From assembly GCA_016124575.1 (NCBI GenBank), contig WGNM01000005.1, positions 165,688-229,687 on the forward strand: a stretch of DNA of 64,000 nucleotides, in the 5' to 3' direction. Below the pieces are notes generated by a model. That model searched no databases and was not told where the DNA came from. It worked only from the letters and a program-made list of their open reading frames with translations. This document shows, in pieces, positions 16,404-25,994 of the stretch. This stretch comes from Cryomorphaceae bacterium (GTDB lineage Bacteria; Bacteroidota; Bacteroidia; Flavobacteriales_D; Sanyastnellaceae). Position numbers and translations under genes: made by a program. Position 1 is the first letter of the stretch. Each line of letters begins with the position of its first letter.

Positions 16404-19400
16404 ATGAAGTACTTTTCTTACTCGATCAAGCAGTTATGCTTGGTCCTCACTGCTTGCCTGCTGGGCATCGGTGCTATGGCGCAGGTCACCTTTCAGGTCG
16501 ATATGTCCAATCAAACTGTAGATGCCGCTGGTGTCCACATAGCTGGTGATTTTCAAGGCTGGGACCCTTCAACAACGCCTCTCGCTGACTTAGGTGGCGG
16601 CGTTTGGGCTGTTACTATACCTGCGCTTACCCCATTTGCTACCTACCAATACAAGTTTGTAAATGGTAACGTATGGGGGCTGGATGAAGTTGTTCCTGGA
16701 GCATGCAGCAATGAAGGAAACCGTGAAGTGACTATCTCAGCAACTGCTGATGAAACGTTGTCTGCGGTATGCTATGCGGCCTGCACGGTTTGTGCTCCAC
16801 CTGTTGTAGATGTTACCTTTCAAGTCGATATGTCGAATGAAGTTGTAAATGCTGCAGGTGTTCACATTGCCGGTGCTTTTCAAGGCTGGGATCCAGCTAC
16901 AACTCCACTTACTGACATGGGGGCTGGAGTTTGGGCGGTAACGCTTTCAGTTGATGAAGGTGCTGCTTATGAATATAAGTTTGTAAATGGTAACGCTTGG
17001 GGACAAGATGAGGTTTTGTCTGGTACATGTGTCTCAAACGGTAACCGCAGCATCGTCATCCCCGCCGGTGGCGGGACGGTAGATATCGTTTGCTATAACT
17101 CTTGCGATGCCTGTCTTGCGGGTGTGCCAGGTTGTACCGATGTCAATGCTCAAAACTACGATGCAGCGGCTACAGTAGATGATGGTACGTGCGCTTATTT
17201 GATCACTTTCTCAGTCGATATGAACAATGTTTGTGTTGGTCCGAATGGAGTTCACATAGCGGGCGCTTTCCAAGGTTGGGATCCTGCCGCAACGGCTATG
17301 GATGATTCTGATAACGATGGCGTTTACACGGTTACATTGACTGTTCCAAACGGTAACAGTGAATACAAGTTCGTGAATGGAAATGCCTGGGGGTCTGATG
17401 AGTCGGTGCCTGTAGAATGTGCGAGTGGTACAAACAGAAATGTGGTAGTTGCCGGTGCAGATGATACTTTGCCTACCGTTTGCTTTGCTTCATGTGCTGC
17501 GTGCGGCGCTCCGGCAAACGTGAGTGTAACAGTGCAAGTAGATATGTCAGAATTGGTTGTTGATGCTGCCGGTGTTTTTGTTGCCGGTGATTTCAATGGT
17601 TGGGATGCCACAGCGAATGCCTTGACAGATTTAGGCGGTGGCTTGTGGTCGGCAACAATCGATGTTCCTACTGGTTCAGGTTTGCAATACGTTTTCTACA
17701 ATGGCGCAACTGGAGAAACTGTTCCTGCAGCATGTGGTGTTGATAACAATGGTTCTCTGGTTCGTGAAGTTTCTTGCGTGTCTGAAGCTTCACTTGTTGA
17801 TCCGGTGTGTTTCAGCAGCTGCGGAGCCTGTGTCTCGTCGCTGGTGAATGTTACTTTTCAAGTCGATCTTTCGAATATCACGATCAACCCAATTGGTGCG
17901 TTCATCGTTGGTTCTTTCCAGTCGGTTCCGTGGACTGCCGGTTTGGATCAAATGGTTGATGCCGGTGGAGGGGTGTTTACGTACTCTGCTTTGGTTCCTT
18001 CGAATACGACAATCGAGTACAAATATTTGAATGGTCCGAACTTCGCAAATGAAGAAACGGTGCCTTCATCTTGTGGTGTAGACAATGGTTTTGGTAACTT
18101 CAATCGCTCGTTCGCTGTCGCGGATGTCGATGTAACAATTCCGCTTCACTGTTTCTCAAGCTGCAATAGCTGCGCAACGCTGCCTGTTGATATCACTTTT
18201 CAAGTAGATATGTCACAACAGGTTGTGGATGCTGCTGGAGTTCATATAGCTGGTGTTTTCCAAGGCTGGGATCCAGGTGCAACGCTTATGACAGACATAG
18301 GTGGTGGCATTTGGAGCTATACAGCGTCTATTCAACCGGGCGAGGCTGTGCAGTACAAGTTCGTGAATGGCAATGCATGGGGTATGGATGAATCGGTGCC
18401 GGCACCTTGCAATGTTGGGGGCAATAGAAGCTTCACTCCGGGGACTTCGAATGAAACGGTTCCTGCTGTGTGTTACGGTGCTTGTCTGGCCTGTTCAGTA
18501 CCCGATGCTGATGTCACAATCCAAGTAGACATGTCGAATGAAGTCGTTGATGCTGCAGGTGTGCACATCGCTGGTTCATTCCAAGGCTGGGATCCTGCTA
18601 CGACGCCGATGACTGATTTGGGCGGCGGTATATGGGCCATCACCATTTCGGTTCAAGAAGGGTCTACGGTTGACTATAAGTTTGTCAATGGAAATGTATG
18701 GGGATTGGATGAAGTTGTTCCTGTTGAATGTGCGAATGCTGGCAACCGTTCTTTCCTAGTGCCTGTTGGAGGTGCTTCGCTTGATGTTGTTTGTTTTGCA
18801 TCATGCACAATTTGCAATACCGATGTTGCTGGATGTTTGGATCCAGCAGCGCAGAACTACGATCCTGCAGCAACTGTTTCCAACGGGTCGTGCTTGTACA
18901 AGGTGACTTTCCGCGTCGATATGGCGAATCAAGCAACCAATGCAGCGAACATCATGGGTGATTTCCAAGGTTGGAATCCTGCATCGACGCCAATGATGAA
19001 CAGTGCATTCGACATCTTCCAGTTTGAGGGATATTTTACTGAGAACACAACGCTCACTTACAAGTTTGTGAATGGTGAGTCGCTTTTTGCTGAAACGATT
19101 CCTGCAGCATGTGGAGTAGATGATGGATTTGGTGGATTCAACCGCACAATTGAAGTCGGCACTGCCGATCAAGTGGTAACAGTATGTTTCGAATCGTGCA
19201 CTCTTTGTGAAGGCTGCACTGATCCTATGGCTGCCGAGTTTAACCCTTTTGCAGGTGTTGACAATGGTAGCTGTTTGACGGCTGTTGTTGAAGGTTGCAC
19301 TTATGCAGATGCTATCAACTACAATGCAGCAGCAAATGCAGATAACGGTTCATGTGAGTTTGGTCCAATGAGTAACAACTGCCCTGAAGACCTGAACCAA

Positions 19401-19466
19401 GACGGTATCGTCAACGCTGGTGACTTGTTGCAATTCCTGGGTTCATTCGGTACTACTTGCTTATAA
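16404..19466 (+). CDS. secreted protein with eight CBM48/CBM20-like repeats and dockerin-like end
   Basis: A 1020-residue protein with a signal peptide ending near GAMAQ. Eight ~105-residue repeats follow, most starting VTFQVDMSN, then AGVHIAGDFQGWDPxTTPL, a GGGVWAVTI strand and YKFVNGNxWGxDExVP, and each closed by paired cysteines. This is the layout of starch-binding E-set/CBM20-48-like domains; repeats 4 and 5 are the most divergent. Four GCTxxxAxNYxxxAxxDxGSC repeats are interspersed (after repeats 2, 7 and two after 8). The end (993-1020) is the Cys-bracketed module CPEDLNQDGIVNAGDLLQFL. It probably binds glycan outside the cell; 58 bases downstream of the sugar transporter, so likely cotranscribed. 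No catalytic domain is present. Confidence 0.8.
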   Translation: MKYFSYSIKQLCLVLTACLLGIGAMAQVTFQVDMSNQTVDAAGVHIAGDFQGWDPSTTPLADLGGGVWAVTIPALTPFATYQYKFVNGNVWGLDEVVPGACSNEGNREVTISATADETLSAVCYAACTVCAPPVVDVTFQVDMSNEVVNAAGVHIAGAFQGWDPATTPLTDMGAGVWAVTLSVDEGAAYEYKFVNGNAWGQDEVLSGTCVSNGNRSIVIPAGGGTVDIVCYNSCDACLAGVPGCTDVNAQNYDAAATVDDGTCAYLITFSVDMNNVCVGPNGVHIAGAFQGWDPAATAMDDSDNDGVYTVTLTVPNGNSEYKFVNGNAWGSDESVPVECASGTNRNVVVAGADDTLPTVCFASCAACGAPANVSVTVQVDMSELVVDAAGVFVAGDFNGWDATANALTDLGGGLWSATIDVPTGSGLQYVFYNGATGETVPAACGVDNNGSLVREVSCVSEASLVDPVCFSSCGACVSSLVNVTFQVDLSNITINPIGAFIVGSFQSVPWTAGLDQMVDAGGGVFTYSALVPSNTTIEYKYLNGPNFANEETVPSSCGVDNGFGNFNRSFAVADVDVTIPLHCFSSCNSCATLPVDITFQVDMSQQVVDAAGVHIAGVFQGWDPGATLMTDIGGGIWSYTASIQPGEAVQYKFVNGNAWGMDESVPAPCNVGGNRSFTPGTSNETVPAVCYGACLACSVPDADVTIQVDMSNEVVDAAGVHIAGSFQGWDPATTPMTDLGGGIWAITISVQEGSTVDYKFVNGNVWGLDEVVPVECANAGNRSFLVPVGGASLDVVCFASCTICNTDVAGCLDPAAQNYDPAATVSNGSCLYKVTFRVDMANQATNAANIMGDFQGWNPASTPMMNSAFDIFQFEGYFTENTTLTYKFVNGESLFAETIPAACGVDDGFGGFNRTIEVGTADQVVTVCFESCTLCEGCTDPMAAEFNPFAGVDNGSCLTAVVEGCTYADAINYNAAANADNGSCEFGPMSNNCPEDLNQDGIVNAGDLLQFLGSFGTTCL

Positions 19467-19488
19467 GTTAAGATAAAGTAAGTCTCTG

Positions 19489-19523
19489 TTAAGGCGCATC
19501 AATTCGTTGATGCGCCTTTTTTT
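19489..19523 (+). terminator. Rho-independent terminator with UUCG loop
   Basis: AAGGCGCATCAA-TTCG-TTGATGCGCCTT: a perfect 12-bp stem with a TTCG tetraloop, then a T-run. Confidence 0.95.
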
Positions 19524-19610
19524 AATCAACTTTTTTGGAAGATTAGATAGGTCCGAGTGCTGATAAATCTGGAAAAGAAGATATTACTTCGTTTCTGCAT
19601 CTATTCAAAT

Positions 19611-19618
19611 TACCTTTG
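19611..19618 (+). promoter_or_regulatory. -7 promoter element of the DEAD-box gene
   Basis: TACCTTTG matches TAnnTTTG, with TTCG 19 nt upstream as a weak -33 element; 28 bases before the ATG at 19647. It supports that start over an upstream in-frame start at 19557. Confidence 0.55.
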
Positions 19619-19646
19619 CAGCTCAAGCACCAAACGAATCTTCCGT

Positions 19647-20789
19647 ATGTTATTTTCAGAATTAGGATTGCCGGCATATTTTCTCAAAGCATTAGCAGAT
19701 AACGACTACAACCAGGCGTATCCAATTCAACAAGAAGCCATACCAGCCATTTTAGCAAAAAGAGATGTCCTTGGCATCGCTCAAACAGGTGCGGGGAAAA
19801 CAATAGCATACGTGCTGCCGGTGTTGATGAACCTGGAGGGACAAACGGCAACCAAAAACCGTCATATAAATGTGTTGGTGGTTGTGCCAACCCGTGAGCT
19901 CGCAGTGCAAGTAGAGGAGGTTTTTAACTTTTTTGGAGACAAGCTGCCTTACAATTTTAAGTCGTTGGCAGTGCATGGTGGTGTTTCAATCAACCCCCAA
20001 ATGATCGCCATGCAGCATGTGAATGTGCTGGTTGCAACCCCAGGTAGATTGCTCGAATTGACAGGGTCGAATGCACTTCATTTTGATTCGTTGAGCACCT
20101 TAATTTTGGACGAAGCCGATAAGATGTTGAATCTCGGTTTTAAGGCAGAAATGGATAAAATATTGTCGTTATTGCCGAAAAAACGTCAAAATTTACTGTT
20201 TTCAGCCACTTTAAGTCCGGATATTCAAAATATTGAAAAGGTACTTTTAACCGATCCGTTGACGATCAATGTCGTACCAGAAGCAGAAAGCATTGATCTT
20301 ATAAACCAAACCGCGTACAACGTTGAGAAGGAGCGCAAAGGAGGATTGTTGAGGTATTTGATAAAGACACGCGAGATGCATCAGGTGCTTATTTTTACCT
20401 CTTCGGTTTATCAAGCCGATTTGGTGACGAAGAAGCTGCTGAAAAACGGAATTCAGGCGCGCGCAATTCACAGCGAGAAAAGTCAAGGCAGCAGAAATGA
20501 AGCACTTAACGATTTCAAAGGTGGACGTTTGAGAGCCTTGGTAGCGACCGATTTGTTGTCGAGAGGTATTGACATCGAACAATTGCCATTTGTGATCAAC
20601 TACGAACTGCCTCGATCACCGAAAGATTACATTCACCGCATTGGGCGTACCGGACGGGCCGATAATCTCGGTGAGTGCATCACCTTTGTTACCGACGATG
20701 ATTTGCATCATTTCGATGTCATTCAGCGCAAGATGGATAAATATGTGGAAGTGCAGCCATCGCAAGATATCAATCTGCACGGCTTTTAA
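19647..20789 (+). CDS. DEAD-box ATP-dependent RNA helicase (RhlE-like)
   Basis: A 380-residue helicase consisting of the two RecA-like domains only, with almost no C-terminal extension. Motifs in order: Q motif YPIQQ (25-29), Walker A AQTGAGKT (45-52), PTREL (81-85), TPGR (131-134), DEAD (155-158), SAT (186-188), FTSS, ARAIHSEKSQ, TDLLSRGID, and HRIGRTGR (330-337). It unwinds short RNA duplexes, for example in ribosome assembly or RNA turnover. RhlE-like is inferred from the core; the usual basic tail is absent, so cofactor or RNA specificity may differ. The start is set by the Q-motif spacing and by the promoter at 19611. Confidence 0.92.
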   Translation: MLFSELGLPAYFLKALADNDYNQAYPIQQEAIPAILAKRDVLGIAQTGAGKTIAYVLPVLMNLEGQTATKNRHINVLVVVPTRELAVQVEEVFNFFGDKLPYNFKSLAVHGGVSINPQMIAMQHVNVLVATPGRLLELTGSNALHFDSLSTLILDEADKMLNLGFKAEMDKILSLLPKKRQNLLFSATLSPDIQNIEKVLLTDPLTINVVPEAESIDLINQTAYNVEKERKGGLLRYLIKTREMHQVLIFTSSVYQADLVTKKLLKNGIQARAIHSEKSQGSRNEALNDFKGGRLRALVATDLLSRGIDIEQLPFVINYELPRSPKDYIHRIGRTGRADNLGECITFVTDDDLHHFDVIQRKMDKYVEVQPSQDINLHGF

Positions 20790-20910
20790 TCTATCAAAGT
20801 CGACTGACGGAAGCGCATTCTCTGACATCCGCGCCGCGTGCGCGATACCTCTTGATTTTCAAGAAATAACAGATTTTCGGGTTGTTAGACTAAAAATCGG
20901 CACCCAGTAA

Positions 20911-20928
20911 ATGATCTTGTAAGATCAT
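20911..20928. repeat. short inverted repeat
   Basis: ATGATCTT-GT-AAGATCAT, 8-bp perfect arms, in the 269-base gap between the helicase gene and the next secreted protein. It lacks a T-run, so it is not a standard terminator; it may be an operator. The rest of the gap shows nothing I recognise. Confidence 0.4.
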
Positions 20929-21058
20929 GCTAGTCAGCTGCTTAAAATGAATTTCTGTGTCGGCTTTTCAATAATTACACGTTGTGAGCGACAAGGTTTT
21001 GCAACCATTAACGCTACAAGCTGGTCTTTCTTTAACAACAACTTAAACTCAACTTACA

Positions 21059-23998
21059 ATGAGGTCAACATTTATAATTTTAATTCTTCTTATTTCCACC
21101 GCACGTGGATTCGCATTTTGCGATGGTTTTCCGACCATTACAGCGCAACCACAGACATGTGGAGACAACACATTGACCTTAATTGGATCGCCTGGATTGT
21201 TTGGTTGCCCAAGCGCAACTTCAATGTACTATCAATGGACGGGCACTAATTTCAATGGCTCATCAACTGTTATTGAAGAAGGAACCGTTCTAGGTTCTAG
21301 TCCTTATTCTGTCAATCTGGCTGTTTCTGCCACCACGCCCTTTGCAAACGTTTGTTTGTATATGGAAGTGTACAATGAAGCTGGCGAAATTGAATCTACC
21401 GGAACAGCTTGTAATAGCAATTTTAATCCGCTGCCAACTTTTGATCCAGCAACGTCGTTCAATTGGTCTTGCGATGGTTCCTGTTTCAGTTTGAATTTTA
21501 CTACGCAGGCAATGTATAGTTACTCATATCAGTTGGACGGGCAGCCCATGAACATCGGACAGCTATTTAATGCCACTTGTCCGGATGCTGGAATGCACAC
21601 ATTTTCTATAACCGGAAATGGATGTACCGTAACAGATACGTTTGAAATACTGAATGTTGCAGCAGATAACAACACGTCGTGTGAGTCGGCAATACCCCTT
21701 GTTGATGGTGTTTTTACTGCAGATGATGCATGTATACAAAGTACAGTTTATCCAGAATGCAATATTTGGGCTGCCGATGCTGAAAATTGGTTTTCATTCA
21801 ATTCTGGCGATAACGTGCATGTGAATGTGGCGATGGATTTTGAAGATTATCACATCTTCAACCTTCAATTGTGGGAAGAAACCATACCTGGAGACTGCAG
21901 CAGTCTGGAAATTCTAGATTGCAGCTATATCACAGAAATACCAGGATGTATCTTGATGACTGATACCACGCTACTCAATCCAAACACCAATTACTACCTG
22001 CAAGTGTTGAGTCAAGTTGGATTTGAGTACGAAATACTGATTAACCTCAGCAACGACGGACAATCAGTTTGCGGTTGTACGGATGCATCGTCGTGTTTTT
22101 ATGATCCCGAAGCTATTTTAAATGATGGCAATTGCGGATATGCGGGGTGCACCAATCCAAGCGCATGCAATTACGAACCTTGGTTCACATGCGATGACGG
22201 TAGCTGCATATTAGGAGATAGCTTTGTGGCACAGTTGTACCACGATGTGAATGGTGACGGAATCTGGCAAACGATTTTTTTCGGTGAGCCAGCACTCGGA
22301 AATACCGGCTCTATTTATATCACAGAATTGGATGTTACCCTGTATCCAAATGATGCTGGACAATTTAATTTTCCGAACATTGAGACAGGTGCGTATACCA
22401 TAACCTACACCGACAATTCTGGAGTTTGGAATCTTACCACAGGTGACACGTTTACCTTGACGTTGCCAACTTGCGATGGGGCGCATATCGGATTAATACC
22501 GGCAAGCAATACACTCGTCCAAGTGAGCGGGCCGTGCTGCATTTGGAGCATGGACATTCATTGCGTCAATGGATTCAATCCCGGCTTGTGGTTGCAAAAC
22601 ACCGGTACCGTTCCCCTGAATGGAACTTTTGTAATGACCTTCAATGCGAATTTGTTTGCTGAACAGTTAACCAATGCAGAGCCTTTTGATACTTACACAC
22701 CGGGAATACTGACATGGGACATTGTCGATCAGCAGCCAGGTGAGTCAGTGCTCTACCAATGTCACATTCAAGGGCCTGGGGCAACGTATGCCGGACAAGT
22801 ATTCCCATTCGATATGCAGATGGAATTGATTGATGAGAACGGAAACGTAGCAGTATCGCAAGATTGGCTTTTGGAACCAACTGTGGTTTGCTCGTACGAT
22901 CCCAACGACAAATATTGCGTGCCAGAAGGGTATGCCGAGCCTCATTTTATACTTGGGACAGAGGAATTAGAGTACCGCATCCGATTCCAGAATACGGGAG
23001 ATTCTTATGCGCAAAATGTGCTTGTTGTTGATCAATTGGATGCCACCAAGCTTGATATAAGCACATTCAATCCTGTATTTGCCTCTCACGACTATTCGAC
23101 CATTTTAAATGGCAACGGACAATTGGAATTCCATTTTGACAACATAGTCTTACCTGACAGTGCAACCGATGAGCCAGGAAGTCAAGGTTATGTAGTGTTC
23201 AGAATTCAACCTCTAGCTGGTCTAATTGGCGGCGATGTGATTAACAATACCGCATCCATTTACTTCGATGATAACGATCCAATCATCACCAACACAACAT
23301 ACCATACCATTTTTGACTGCGCATGGATGGGTGCATTGCCAGCTGAAGATGAGGTTTGTGAGACCTATGTTTCACCCGACATGACCTATGAATATGCAGA
23401 AACATATTTTTGGGATATCGATGGATTGAGTGGAGGCAGCAATTCGCCACAAGAAACGTTCACATTTATACCAGGAGAACACACCGTTGGAGTGACCATC
23501 TCCAATCCATTGTGCTCTGTTTATTCTGAAACCCTTGTTACAGTTAACCCGAATCCGCAAGTGGAAATTACGGTGAATGGCAACGAGCTAAGTGTTCCAG
23601 CCGAAAATACCTACCAGTGGTACCTCAATGGCAATTGGATCAGCGACGCTGTTGGAAATACATTCATCGCGAATGAAGCAGGGGCATACACGGTGCTTGC
23701 TTTCAATGAATGGGGTTGTACTTTCTTGAGCGAGCCTGTTGTCCTCATAGGTATTGAAGATAGGGTAGATGCTAGTTTCTCTGTTTACCCGAATCCAGCT
23801 GAAGATTTGTTGCAGCTTGAATTGCCTGCAGGAGTTTTCTCAATTGAGATATACAACATCCTTGGAGAGCTTGTGGTTCAAAAAACGACAGCTACTGCCT
23901 CATTCATAGACGTTTCAAATTTGGTTGATGGAGCTTACATCATCAAAGCCGTATCTGATAATACCAGTTTTACAGCACGCTTTATTGTAGAACGCTAA
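21059..23998 (+). CDS. T9SS-secreted surface protein with DUF11/DUF7619-like domain
   Basis: A 979-residue protein with a signal peptide (about 1-19). The N-terminal part is Cys-rich and Ig-like; a middle region carries two Cys repeats (GCTDASSCFYDPEA and GCTNPSACNYEP) and an SdrB-like segment (FVAQLYHDVNGDGIWQ) typical of surface proteins. Around residues 615-760 lies a domain found in many Bacteroidota surface proteins just before the sorting domain (YDPNDKYCVPEGY, EYRIRFQNTGDSYAQNVLVVDQLD, ASIYFDDNDPIITNT). The end is a T9SS type A sorting domain (VYPNPAEDLLQLEL, then GELVVQK and GAYIIKA, ending FIVER). It is exported across the outer membrane and anchored or released; its partner or ligand is unknown. 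Confidence 0.85.
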   Translation: MRSTFIILILLISTARGFAFCDGFPTITAQPQTCGDNTLTLIGSPGLFGCPSATSMYYQWTGTNFNGSSTVIEEGTVLGSSPYSVNLAVSATTPFANVCLYMEVYNEAGEIESTGTACNSNFNPLPTFDPATSFNWSCDGSCFSLNFTTQAMYSYSYQLDGQPMNIGQLFNATCPDAGMHTFSITGNGCTVTDTFEILNVAADNNTSCESAIPLVDGVFTADDACIQSTVYPECNIWAADAENWFSFNSGDNVHVNVAMDFEDYHIFNLQLWEETIPGDCSSLEILDCSYITEIPGCILMTDTTLLNPNTNYYLQVLSQVGFEYEILINLSNDGQSVCGCTDASSCFYDPEAILNDGNCGYAGCTNPSACNYEPWFTCDDGSCILGDSFVAQLYHDVNGDGIWQTIFFGEPALGNTGSIYITELDVTLYPNDAGQFNFPNIETGAYTITYTDNSGVWNLTTGDTFTLTLPTCDGAHIGLIPASNTLVQVSGPCCIWSMDIHCVNGFNPGLWLQNTGTVPLNGTFVMTFNANLFAEQLTNAEPFDTYTPGILTWDIVDQQPGESVLYQCHIQGPGATYAGQVFPFDMQMELIDENGNVAVSQDWLLEPTVVCSYDPNDKYCVPEGYAEPHFILGTEELEYRIRFQNTGDSYAQNVLVVDQLDATKLDISTFNPVFASHDYSTILNGNGQLEFHFDNIVLPDSATDEPGSQGYVVFRIQPLAGLIGGDVINNTASIYFDDNDPIITNTTYHTIFDCAWMGALPAEDEVCETYVSPDMTYEYAETYFWDIDGLSGGSNSPQETFTFIPGEHTVGVTISNPLCSVYSETLVTVNPNPQVEITVNGNELSVPAENTYQWYLNGNWISDAVGNTFIANEAGAYTVLAFNEWGCTFLSEPVVLIGIEDRVDASFSVYPNPAEDLLQLELPAGVFSIEIYNILGELVVQKTTATASFIDVSNLVDGAYIIKAVSDNTSFTARFIVER

Positions 23999-24019
23999 TT
24001 TGTTGCTTTACAAAAGAAG

Positions 24020-24053
24020 GAAGTGAGATGTGAAAGCATCTCACTTTTTTTTC
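24020..24053 (+). terminator. Rho-independent terminator
   Basis: GTGAGATG-TGAAAG-CATCTCAC followed by eight T, 22 bases after the stop at 23998. Confidence 0.9.
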
Positions 24054-24056
24054 GCT

Positions 24057-24180
24057 GTTGCCTTCGAGAGCCTCTATTCACGTTGCCTTCGAGAGCCTCA
24101 GGCAACGTGAATAGAGGTTCTCGAACAACCGTTGCCTGAGGCACTCGAACAACCGTTGCCTGAGGCTCTCGAAGGCAACG
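24057..24180. repeat. REP-like cluster of nested inverted repeats
   Basis: The unit GTTGCCTTCGAGAGCCTC and its inverse GAGGCTCTCGAAGGCAAC stand at the two ends, and shorter variants (CGTTGCCTGAGGC, CTCGAACAACC, TTCACGTTGCC / GGCAACGTGAA) fill the middle, so the 124 bases can fold into one long branched hairpin or several smaller ones. Composition and design resemble REP/BIME elements mobilised by RAYT transposases. No transposase is nearby. The remainder of the 410-base gap up to 24408 shows no other structure. Confidence 0.7.
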
Positions 24181-24408
24181 CTCTAAGCCTCCCATAGAAA
24201 TAAGCGATTTGAGTGTCGATGATATCTGGTTTTCAGCACTGAACTTCATGAAACGAATGTGGTGATGACTTTGATCGATATGAAGCAGATAATCAGCAAA
24301 TTTTAATCATGAATCATAGAAAGGACGTTTAATAAGATTCTTTTCAGTTAATTGAACTTTAGATAAATCGCATGTAACCTATCTTTTAGTTGAGCATCTT
24401 TTCCATTG

Positions 24409-24957
24409 ATGAGTCAAAACATTGAAAACATACAATCGGAATTTATGAAGCATTATGCTCCCTTGCACGATGGCTTCACGCGTTTTTGCAGCGCACGTTC
24501 TTATGGCATTATTGATACGGAAGATTTGGTGCAAGAGTCGGTTTTGGCTGCCTATTCCAATTTCGATAAAATTCGCAACCCTCAGGCGCTTATGGCTTAC
24601 CTCATGCGTGTCGCCATCAATCACGTGAACAGCAAAGCACGACGAAAGAAATTTAAAGCCGAGTTCGATGAGAAAGCATTCAATAAACTTCTCGACCTAG
24701 CGCCGAATGCTGAAGTTGCTCTCGATGCTTCTCTCCTTTATCGATCGCTTAGAAATTTGTCGCCAAAACTGCGCGAACCACTCGAATTGTTCGAAATCGT
24801 TGGCTTTTCGATCGCCGAAATTGCCGAAATGAAGGGAGTGAGTGAAAGCGCTATAAAAGTTCGATTGCACAGAGCCAGAAAACAGTTGAAAAACGAACTA
24901 GAGCCGTTCGCAGCAGATCTTCAACAAGTATTCACCAGCGTGATGCTTTTATTTTAA
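24409..24957 (+). CDS. ECF-type RNA polymerase sigma factor
   Basis: A 182-residue sigma-70 family protein with only regions 2 and 4, hence ECF. Region 2 is at about 12-80 (DTEDLVQESVLAAY, then MAYLMRVAINHV), region 4 at about 108-160 (LREPLELFEIVGFSIAEIA, then the HTH SESAIKVRLHRARKQLK). It should direct polymerase to a stress or surface-linked regulon. The start at 24409 (MSQN) is the ATG after a TTG codon. Eleven bases separate it from the next gene, a membrane protein that may be its regulator. Confidence 0.92.
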   Translation: MSQNIENIQSEFMKHYAPLHDGFTRFCSARSYGIIDTEDLVQESVLAAYSNFDKIRNPQALMAYLMRVAINHVNSKARRKKFKAEFDEKAFNKLLDLAPNAEVALDASLLYRSLRNLSPKLREPLELFEIVGFSIAEIAEMKGVSESAIKVRLHRARKQLKNELEPFAADLQQVFTSVMLLF

Positions 24958-24968
24958 TTCAGGAAACC

Positions 24969-25856
24969 ATGACAGATATAAATAGACAATTTGAGGCAGT
25001 CCGGAAACTGCGCCTAGAAGTTAATGTGGATTATGTAGGACAATTGCTGAGCAATCAACCCATCCCAGTATTAAAGAAATCAGGCTTCAACTTGAAGTTT
25101 TTCATGTCTGTGCTAATTGGTGCTGCAGCCATTGTTTTTCTACTAAATACAAAAATGCAAGAGTATACTGGTGATAAACCATTAAAGCTCCACTCAGCAG
25201 CTGGCTTGGCTTTGGATACTGCAAAGAAGGATAACAGCAATCAATTGGAGATACAGAGTTTAACAGACAAAAATGATGGACAAGGAACACAAATCGTTGG
25301 TGATACCAATGGTTTTAAATTGAAACCAACTTTCCCGATTGACACATCCCGATTCGTTAGGGTTTCGTCTGCGCGTGATTCCAATTTCTTGAAGTCGAGT
25401 GAATCGTTGTCGGTTTCGGGTGGACCTCAAGATTTGCAAATGCAGCATTTCGATTTCATCAACTCATTGTTTCATTTATCGGATAGTGTTGAAGGTTCAA
25501 TGCCAGGCACACAATATCAATTCACCATTCGCAAAGAAGAATCTGAGCGAGAGATTTTTCAGAAGTTAAAGGAGGTATACCACCTTGGAATGACTGTGTT
25601 CATGAACAAATGCAAAGAACGTCGAGGTGACATTTATCATCTCAAACTGAGCTTTTCATATACCACCGTAGATTGCCGACAACATTTCTTTTATAATGTT
25701 GACCTCAAAGGTTTTGATACGTTCTCATTCGGGTGGGACACAAGCAACAATGGAAGCATCGAACACTTTTGGACCCAGCTCAACAATGGTAAGAAGAGTT
25801 TTATTCACGACGTATACACCCATAAAGGGAAGTTTAAGTATAGCCATAAAGACTAA
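24969..25856 (+). CDS. single-pass membrane protein, possible anti-sigma factor
   Basis: A 295-residue protein with a ~40-residue N-terminal cytoplasmic stretch, one membrane segment (about residues 43-58, FFMSVLIGAAAIVFLL) and a ~230-residue outer part with no recognised domain. Its place immediately after the ECF sigma gene and its topology (short inside, long periplasmic) fit an anti-sigma factor, but the N-terminus has no clear anti-sigma (ZAS or FecR) signature, so this is inference from context. The C-terminal half (VFMNKCKERRGDIYHLKLSFSYT) looks globular and could sense a ligand. Confidence 0.6.
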   Translation: MTDINRQFEAVRKLRLEVNVDYVGQLLSNQPIPVLKKSGFNLKFFMSVLIGAAAIVFLLNTKMQEYTGDKPLKLHSAAGLALDTAKKDNSNQLEIQSLTDKNDGQGTQIVGDTNGFKLKPTFPIDTSRFVRVSSARDSNFLKSSESLSVSGGPQDLQMQHFDFINSLFHLSDSVEGSMPGTQYQFTIRKEESEREIFQKLKEVYHLGMTVFMNKCKERRGDIYHLKLSFSYTTVDCRQHFFYNVDLKGFDTFSFGWDTSNNGSIEHFWTQLNNGKKSFIHDVYTHKGKFKYSHKD

Positions 25857-25994
25857 GTTTGCGCAGCAATTAACGAGAGACTATATTTTCGATGTCGAAA
25901 TAAGCGACAAGTTATTTTTCCTTGGCTAATGGATGTTTACAATTAGAAAAGAAAGGTGAAGCAAGGGAAAATGAGTTTATCATGCGCAGCATAG

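Noticed and set aside
23995..24249. Minus-strand frame over the palindrome cluster
   Set aside because: It consists of translated REP-like repeat (REPQATVVRVPQ) and overlaps a terminator.
23999..24408. tRNA or small RNA gene
   Set aside because: No acceptor/T-loop pattern (GGTTCGAATCC-like) is found; the structure is explained by a terminator plus REP-like repeats.
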